From: Candidatus Kerfeldbacteria bacterium RIFOXYC2_FULL_38_9
Lineage (GTDB): Bacteria; Patescibacteriota; Patescibacteriia; UBA9570; XYC2-FULL-38-9
Assembly: GCA_001818355.1 (NCBI GenBank)
Contig: MHKJ01000057.1
Span: 4,359 to 14,444 of the forward strand
Direction of reading: 5' to 3'
Length of the DNA: 10,086 nucleotides
Shown: positions 6,511 through 10,086 of the stretch, in pieces
Layout of the letters: each line of letters starts with the position of its first letter
Numbering within the stretch: the stretch's first letter is position 1
Program-made: the position numbers and the translations under genes
The notes under the pieces: generated by a model
What the model saw: only the letters and a program-made list of their open reading frames with translations
The model's database searches: none
Told to the model about the DNA's origin: nothing

Positions 6511-7254
6511 ATGAAAAATGATCGGTTAATTGAGGTTTTAACTGAACTTGGTTTATCGGAAAATGAGTCAAAAGTGTATTTTTCTGCCCTTTCTTTGGGT
6601 GCAAATACCATCTTAAAAATTGCCAAAGATGCCAATTTGAAAAGAAGTACGGTCTATTCCATTATTGAAGCGCTCAAACAGCAAGGATTAATGCATGTAC
6701 AAATGCACGGATTGAAAAAAAAATATGTTGCCGCACACCCCACACAACTGGAACAAATGATAGAAAAAAAACGGAATGATTTTAAAAAACATTTACCGGA
6801 ATTTTTAGCAACATACCACTTAGATGGAAAGGAAAGCACTGTTAAATACTATGAAGGGCTAAAAGCGGTGCAATCGTTATATGATGAATCTGTGCAACGA
6901 ATAAAATCGCATGAAGACTATTTGGTTATTACCAACCAAGAGCAATGGTTACAGTTAGATGAACGGTTTTTCATGAACTACATTAAAAAACGGGCAAAAT
7001 TAAATATTCGTACTCGCTTATTATTCCAAGATTCCCCTACTGCACGTAAACATAAAAAACTGGAAAAAAACTTTAACGAAACAGTAAAGATACTGCCAAC
7101 AGGCACTACGTTAGAAACCGACATGATACTGATCCCTAGCATGCTCATTATTCATCAACTTGTTCCTCCTATTATGGCAATAGTTATTGAAAATAAAAGT
7201 ATCATCAATATGCAAAAAGAACTTTTCGAGATTATCTGGAAATTGTTAAAATAA
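6511..7254 (+). CDS. TrmB-type transcriptional regulator (divergent to the radical SAM gene string)
   Basis: This 247-residue protein has an N-terminal winged helix-turn-helix of TrmB type. LGLSENESKVYFSALSLG (13-30) is the first helix pair, and LKIAKDANLKRSTVYSIIEAL (about 35-55) is the recognition region, followed by a wing-like KQQGLMHVQ. A charged probable coiled-coil (about 79-100, EQMIEKKRNDFKKHL) links to a C-terminal domain with VKYYEGLKAVQSLY (111-124), a segment shared with the second regulator in this window. TrmB-type proteins commonly sense a sugar or other metabolite and act on adjacent operons. The ATG at 6511 is chosen over an in-frame ATG at 6424, because the longer N-terminus would be encoded by the promoter and reads as low-complexity hydrophobic sequence. 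Position opposite the radical SAM gene suggests that the carbamoyltransferase block is its target. The family is well supported; the ligand is unknown. Confidence 0.88.
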   Translation: MKNDRLIEVLTELGLSENESKVYFSALSLGANTILKIAKDANLKRSTVYSIIEALKQQGLMHVQMHGLKKKYVAAHPTQLEQMIEKKRNDFKKHLPEFLATYHLDGKESTVKYYEGLKAVQSLYDESVQRIKSHEDYLVITNQEQWLQLDERFFMNYIKKRAKLNIRTRLLFQDSPTARKHKKLEKNFNETVKILPTGTTLETDMILIPSMLIIHQLVPPIMAIVIENKSIINMQKELFEIIWKLLK

Positions 7255-7270
7255 CTTCTAAGTTGGAAGT
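7254..7270 (-). terminator. Weak hairpin between convergent genes
   Basis: In the 31-base gap between the converging regulator and ABC-F genes, the minus strand can form a 5-bp stem (ACTTC / GAAGT, 7-base loop) followed by TATTTT. It is short and low in GC, so it is at best a weak terminator for the ABC-F transcript. Confidence 0.25.
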
Positions 7271-7285
7271 GTACATCATATCTAT

Positions 7286-8740
7286 TTAGCGCAGAGATTC
7301 CAAATCAAGGGTTTGATCGATTTCCAATTGGCTGACAAATTCTTGGTCGTGGCTGACTACAATAATCGCTCCCTCAAAATTATTCAGTGACTCGGCAATA
7401 ATCGGTAAATGTCGAAAGTTAATATGATTGGTCGGTTCATCAAGAATTAACAGCCCCGGCTGTTGCAATAAAAAACGCGCATAACACAACAGTCCTTTTT
7501 GACCTTCGGAAAGTGAACCGATCGGATGGTGCAACAATTCAGCATTAAGCAAAAAATGAGCGGCCGCACTATAAATTTCTTTTTCACCACCTTGTATTTG
7601 CGCTTTTTTTAGAGCTTCGTACGGTGTTTTATCAAACTGCAATCCTGAAAAATCTTGTCGATAATATCCTGTGCGCACATCTTCGGCAATAGTAAAGCCG
7701 GCTGTTTTTTGTCCTGCCAGTGTTTCCAACAATGTTGTCTTACCAATGCCGTTAGGACCAATAATATGCAAACATTCTTTACGTCGTAAAACAATATCCA
7801 CCTCTTTATCAACCGGCATTTCATTTTTTAACACCGAAATCGATTTGATACGAACCAGCGGATTACTGGTTTCTTGCGCCGGAATAATAAATGGTCTAAT
7901 GGTTTTGTCTTCTTGTTGCACATTAACCATAGCATTTTCTGAATCCTGAATTTCTTCGCGTAATTTACTGGCGAGCTTGCGCATCTTACCACCTTTGTGA
8001 GAGAAAAAATTCACTTTTTCTTTACGATCAATTAAATTTTTACGCAATTGAGCATTTTTCCTCTGTTCTCTGTCAATTTGCGCGCTGATTTCTTCAACAA
8101 CATCAAAATAATCTCCTACAAATTTATGAGTTTGATGATTAAAAATATCTAAATGCAAAACGCCTTGGGTGAAAGAGTTTAAGAAATTGGCATCGTGGGA
8201 AATGACGATCGCTGTTTTTTCATAGGCAATTAAAAATTGAGTAAGATGGTCAATGCCTTGAGCATCCAAATTATTAGTTGGCTCGTCAAGAAGTAAAATA
8301 TCCGGATTTTGAATTAAGGCTTGAGCTAACAACAAACGCGCTTGCTGACCGCCGGATAACCATTCAATGGTGCGATCAGAAGGAATGGATAAATGTACTA
8401 CTGCCAATACTTTAGTAATGTGGCGATCAAGATCATATTGTTTTCCGATAAACACTTTTTCAAAAAATTCTTTAACTGTCAACGACAAATATTCCCGTGG
8501 CATTACTTGCAAAGCCATGCCAATGGTAGCCGAATTTTTAAGATGTACTGAACCTTCATCTGGAGCAAGCGCGCCCGTGATTAACTTAAAAACAGTGCTT
8601 TTGCCGGCGCCATTTTGACCCATGATGGTTATTTTTTCATTCTCACGAATAGAAAAATTTGCTTCATCTAAAATAATTTTTTTATTGCTATATCGAAATG
8701 AAACTTGTTCAAATCGAATAATCACATCTCCGTGTTCCAT
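7286..8740 (-). CDS. ABC-F family ATPase (ribosome-associated type)
   Basis: This 484-residue soluble protein has two ABC ATPase domains and no membrane segments, the ABC-F layout; such proteins act on the ribosome rather than in transport. Domain 1 has Walker A GQNGAGKST (41-49), signature LSGGQ (128-132), Walker B with DEPTNNLD (152-159) and switch His in SHD (181-183). A basic helical linker (about 205-290) contains FFSHKGGKMRKLASKL, expected to reach towards the P-site tRNA. Domain 2 has Walker A GPNGIGKTT (328-336), signature LSEGQ (410-414), DEPTNHIN (434-441) and SHD (463-465). The second D-loop lacks the usual Asp (NHIN instead of NHLD), and the signature has Glu. It is a little shorter than typical members (about 500-550). 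Whether it is a housekeeping EttA/Uup-like factor or an antibiotic-protection protein cannot be decided here. It is convergent with the first regulator, and a 77-base gap separates it from the small basic gene upstream. Confidence 0.93.
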   Translation of the reverse strand: MEHGDVIIRFEQVSFRYSNKKIILDEANFSIRENEKITIMGQNGAGKSTVFKLITGALAPDEGSVHLKNSATIGMALQVMPREYLSLTVKEFFEKVFIGKQYDLDRHITKVLAVVHLSIPSDRTIEWLSGGQQARLLLAQALIQNPDILLLDEPTNNLDAQGIDHLTQFLIAYEKTAIVISHDANFLNSFTQGVLHLDIFNHQTHKFVGDYFDVVEEISAQIDREQRKNAQLRKNLIDRKEKVNFFSHKGGKMRKLASKLREEIQDSENAMVNVQQEDKTIRPFIIPAQETSNPLVRIKSISVLKNEMPVDKEVDIVLRRKECLHIIGPNGIGKTTLLETLAGQKTAGFTIAEDVRTGYYRQDFSGLQFDKTPYEALKKAQIQGGEKEIYSAAAHFLLNAELLHHPIGSLSEGQKGLLCYARFLLQQPGLLILDEPTNHINFRHLPIIAESLNNFEGAIIVVSHDQEFVSQLEIDQTLDLESLR

Positions 8741-8817
8741 TTTTACTAAATAAAATTCAAATAAAGAAGCCTAAGATTTCTAAGCCTTTGATACCCTACC
8801 GGATTTGTCTTGCCAAG

Positions 8818-8958
8818 TCAAGCTCTGGACTTTATTTTTTTGCCCTTTTTTTCTGCGCGCTTGGCTAACATTTCTTTTTTGATTGCCAAACGTTTTTTGG
8901 TTTTGTGTGGATGTTTAATTTTTTTCGCACTGCCTAGTGCTCCGCGTCTTTTTGCCAT
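8818..8958 (-). CDS. Small basic protein (46 residues), unknown
   Basis: A complete 46-codon frame starts at the ATG at 8958 (MAKRRGALGSAKKIKHPHKT) and ends with TGA at 8818-8820. About 20 of 46 residues are Lys or Arg, with histidines in KHPHKTKKR and a predicted basic helix LAIKKEMLAKRAEKK. The composition is like that of a small ribosomal protein or another RNA- or DNA-binding protein, but I recognise no named family (it does not match bTHX or the AURKAIP1/COX24 type). The reading frame is clean, composition is clearly biased and the gene fills an otherwise empty 369-base gap on the same strand as its neighbours. It ends 77 bases before the ABC-F start, so co-transcription with that ribosome-associated factor is possible. 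There is no Shine-Dalgarno. Chance ORF remains possible because lysine codons are favoured in AT-rich DNA. Confidence 0.65.
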   Translation of the reverse strand: MAKRRGALGSAKKIKHPHKTKKRLAIKKEMLAKRAEKKGKKIKSRA

Positions 8959-9109
8959 ATAAACAGTTTAAATAATTATTGATTACACAATACACCATTT
9001 TTGCTTTTTATACAATTCATATACAGCACGTGTTATTTAAAATTGAAAAGTGGACTGGTTTAAAATTGAATCAAAAAAAATGAAATACTATACTGTCTCA
9101 CTGCGTCTG
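8959..9109. other. Intergenic region with a 12-base direct repeat
   Basis: This 151-base AT-rich gap lies downstream of the second regulator and upstream of the small basic gene. A perfect 12-base direct repeat, TTTAAAATTGAA, occurs at 9036-9047 and 9059-9070, 23 bases apart (about two helical turns). A weak minus-strand promoter for the small gene, TTGTAT with TATTGT after 17 bases, can be drawn in the part next to the gene. No RNA gene or convincing terminator is visible. Confidence 0.35.
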
Positions 9110-9856
9110 CTAAATCTTTTGAGCTCTGAGCCAAAGTTGCTGAAAAACTGATTTCATGGTTTTGGCATACTCATCGCTTTCAATCACAAAAGCAAATTTT
9201 GTTTGCGGTGAAGAAAACACCGTTACTTTATTATCATAAATCACTTGAGCGGTAAACAGTGTTAAATTTGGCGGTACTAAACGCACATCTCTAAAATCAC
9301 TGTAAGATACAGGGCTGGTATCGGGCGATGACCAAATGCTTTTACTTTTAATGCCGCGTTTATTCCGTTCGTTAAACCAATACTGTAAATACACATCATC
9401 AAACATAGCTCTTAAATGTTCAATCGGCGCCAACACGTATAGCATTCTTTCTTGCGTATTCAACATTTCTTCAGCTACATGTTTCATGCCTTCTATCCCC
9501 TCATACAAACGAATGCGCGATGGTTTTACAGTGGGAGTATAGAGTGATTCCAACTCAACGGCCGCTTGAGCCAATTGTTCTTCAACTATATTTAATTCTT
9601 TATGTTTGCGTTCGATGATTTTTTTTAATGTATGCGGCGGTTCCATAATGAATTTTCTGCCTTGTTTTCCGACAGTACTGACTAAACCTTTGTCGGTTAA
9701 TTCTTCCAAAATATGATACACCAACGTTCTTCCTAAATTGGCTTTTTTGGCTATATCACTGGCAAGGCTCGGCCCCAGGTTTAAACCGGCTATATAGACG
9801 GCTATTTCCCCATTTGATAAGCCTAATTTCTTTAATATTTTGGTGCTAAAATTCAT
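9110..9856 (-). CDS. Second TrmB-type transcriptional regulator
   Basis: This 248-residue protein has a TrmB-type N-terminal winged helix: LKKLGLSNGEIAVYIAGLNL (8-27), then ASDIAKKANLGRTLVYHILE (32-51) as the helix-turn-helix and KGLVSTVGKQGRKFIMEP as the wing. A probable coiled-coil (about 76-105) links to a C-terminal effector domain with SRIRLYEGIEGMKHVAEEML (113-132) and VIYDNKVTVFSS (205-216). It is a diverged paralogue of the regulator at 6511 with the same length and domain order. Its promoter is a perfect sigma70 consensus overlapped by a 9-base inverted repeat, which points to autoregulation. It is transcribed away from the structured-leader gene starting at 10050, its most likely other target. 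The ATG at 9856 lies about 36 bases after the predicted start, with no Shine-Dalgarno. Confidence 0.9.
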   Translation of the reverse strand: MNFSTKILKKLGLSNGEIAVYIAGLNLGPSLASDIAKKANLGRTLVYHILEELTDKGLVSTVGKQGRKFIMEPPHTLKKIIERKHKELNIVEEQLAQAAVELESLYTPTVKPSRIRLYEGIEGMKHVAEEMLNTQERMLYVLAPIEHLRAMFDDVYLQYWFNERNKRGIKSKSIWSSPDTSPVSYSDFRDVRLVPPNLTLFTAQVIYDNKVTVFSSPQTKFAFVIESDEYAKTMKSVFQQLWLRAQKI

Positions 9857-9889
9857 AGCTTGTGTATAAATTGTTGTAAAAATATTATT

Positions 9890-9920
9890 TACAATCTAAT
9901 TATACACACAATAGATTGTA
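9890..9920. promoter_or_regulatory. Perfect 9-base inverted repeat, likely operator of the second TrmB-type regulator
   Basis: TACAATCTA (9890-9898) and TAGATTGTA (9912-9920) are exact reverse complements with a 13-base spacer, 22 bases centre to centre, so both arms face the same side of the helix. The repeat flanks the -10 box and covers part of the promoter spacer and the start point, so a bound dimer would block transcription of the regulator gene. Confidence 0.65.
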
Positions 9921-9927
9921 CTGTCAA
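9899..9927 (-). promoter_or_regulatory. Perfect-consensus sigma70 promoter for the second TrmB-type regulator
   Basis: On the minus strand TTGACA (9927-9922) and TATAAT (9904-9899) are both exact consensus with a 17-base spacer. The predicted start is near 9892. So strong a promoter in front of a regulator gene usually implies repression, which fits the overlapping inverted repeat. Confidence 0.85.
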
Positions 9928-9955
9928 TACTATATATAATTTGTCTTATTTTGTA

Positions 9956-9984
9956 TTGACAAATACTATATTTTAAGGTTAAAT
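9956..9984 (+). promoter_or_regulatory. Candidate promoter for the right-edge gene
   Basis: TTGACA (9956-9961) is followed after 17 bases by TTAAAT (9979-9984). The start would be near 9991, exactly where the leader hairpin begins. An overlapping alternative is TTGTCT (9941-9946) with TACTAT (9964-9969), also at 17 bases. The TTGACA is part of GTATTGACA, which is the reverse complement of TGTCAATAC (9922-9930) around the opposing -35. Confidence 0.55.
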
Positions 9985-9991
9985 GAAGCGT

Positions 9992-10034
9992 TCTCACCAA
10001 TGCCCCAGCATACGGCTATGGCGTTTCGGTGAGA
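9992..10034 (+). promoter_or_regulatory. Structured 5' leader hairpin of the right-edge gene
   Basis: TCTCACC (9992-9998) pairs with GGTGAGA (10028-10034) over 7 bp. Next, AATGCC (9999-10004) pairs with GGCGTT (10020-10025, one G-U) with a 2-base bulge. After a 2x2 internal loop, AGC (10007-10009) pairs with GCT (10015-10017) around a 5-base loop. That is 16 bp in a 43-base element, much richer in GC than its surroundings. TTCTC at its 5' end could instead pair with GAGAA (10042-10046) in the ribosome binding site, giving two exclusive folds. I do not recognise a known riboswitch class. Confidence 0.6.
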
Positions 10035-10049
10035 CATGAAGGAGAAGAA

Positions 10050-10086
10050 ATGATGGATATGATGTCGGTGTATGCCGGTCTATGGC
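10050..10086 (+). CDS. Start of an unidentified gene (cut by window edge)
   Basis: Only the first 12 codons are in the window: MMDMMSVYAGLW. The start is supported by a textbook Shine-Dalgarno, AAGGAG (10039-10044), 5 bases before the ATG at 10050; the next ATG at 10053 is equally well placed at 8 bases, so either may be used. Upstream are a promoter and a stable leader hairpin, and the gene is divergent from the second TrmB-type regulator, its probable controller. Four of the first five residues are methionine. Too little is visible to name a product; the strong ribosome binding site, unlike the other genes here, suggests high expression when induced. Confidence 0.6.
   Translation, partial: MMDMMSVYAGLW

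Noticed and set aside
8766..8789. Possible terminator between the small basic gene and the ABC-F gene.
   Set aside because: The two CTAAG copies are direct, not inverted, repeats, and no stem of useful length can be drawn.
9071..9109. Terminator downstream of the second regulator, suggested by a run of eight T on the minus strand.
   Set aside because: No stem of more than a few base pairs precedes the T run.
9992..10034. Leader hairpin as a mini-ykkC (guanidine-II) riboswitch because ACGG occurs in its loop.
   Set aside because: That class needs two small hairpins with ACGR tetraloops; here there is one long hairpin and the ACGG is not a closed tetraloop.
10036..10053. Five-codon upstream ORF (MKEKK) overlapping the Shine-Dalgarno.
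   Set aside because: It has no ribosome binding site of its own and arises simply from the AAGGAGAAGAAATG sequence; not supportable as a leader peptide.

Overview
The window looks like a piece of a small-genome, AT-rich bacterium, most plausibly a member of the Patescibacteria (candidate phyla radiation). This is an inference from four things. TrmB-type regulators are used as local regulators. An ABC-F protein carries a KGGK-type basic linker. Genes are tightly packed, and most starts lack a Shine-Dalgarno sequence. TAA, TAG and TGA all act as stops, so the standard bacterial code fits. No rRNA, tRNA, CRISPR array, transposase or integrase is visible.

Layout. Positions 6334 down to 1 form one long minus-strand gene string with gaps of only 1-25 bases. 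In order it encodes a radical SAM protein, a 50-residue lysine-rich protein, an unrecognised 397-residue protein with kinase-like motifs, a NodU/TobZ-type O-carbamoyltransferase, an ornithine-carbamoyltransferase-like protein, and an HI0933-type flavoprotein cut by the left window edge. A TrmB-type regulator (6511-7254) is divergently transcribed from this string across a 176-base region with back-to-back promoters. Converging on that regulator is an ABC-F ATPase (8740-7286), preceded by a 46-residue basic protein (8958-8818). Next comes a second TrmB-type regulator (9856-9110). It diverges from a gene that starts at 10050, runs off the right edge, and has a strong hairpin leader and the only textbook Shine-Dalgarno seen here.

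How the genes may work together. The most interesting content is the radical SAM / small protein / kinase-like / O-carbamoyltransferase block (about 2.18-6.33 kb). In sampled lines it is clearly more AT-rich (about 22-33% GC) than the OTC, flavoprotein and ABC-F genes (about 43-48%). It resembles a compact biosynthetic or modification cassette: radical chemistry, a possible nucleotidyl or phosphoryl transfer step, and O-carbamoylation, with a small protein that could be substrate or carrier. The OTC-like gene directly downstream also uses carbamoyl phosphate chemistry, but its amino-acid-binding loop departs from the ornithine consensus. The cassette is probably controlled by the divergent TrmB-type regulator. 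I do not recognise it as a described pathway; its product and substrate cannot be read from the sequence alone.
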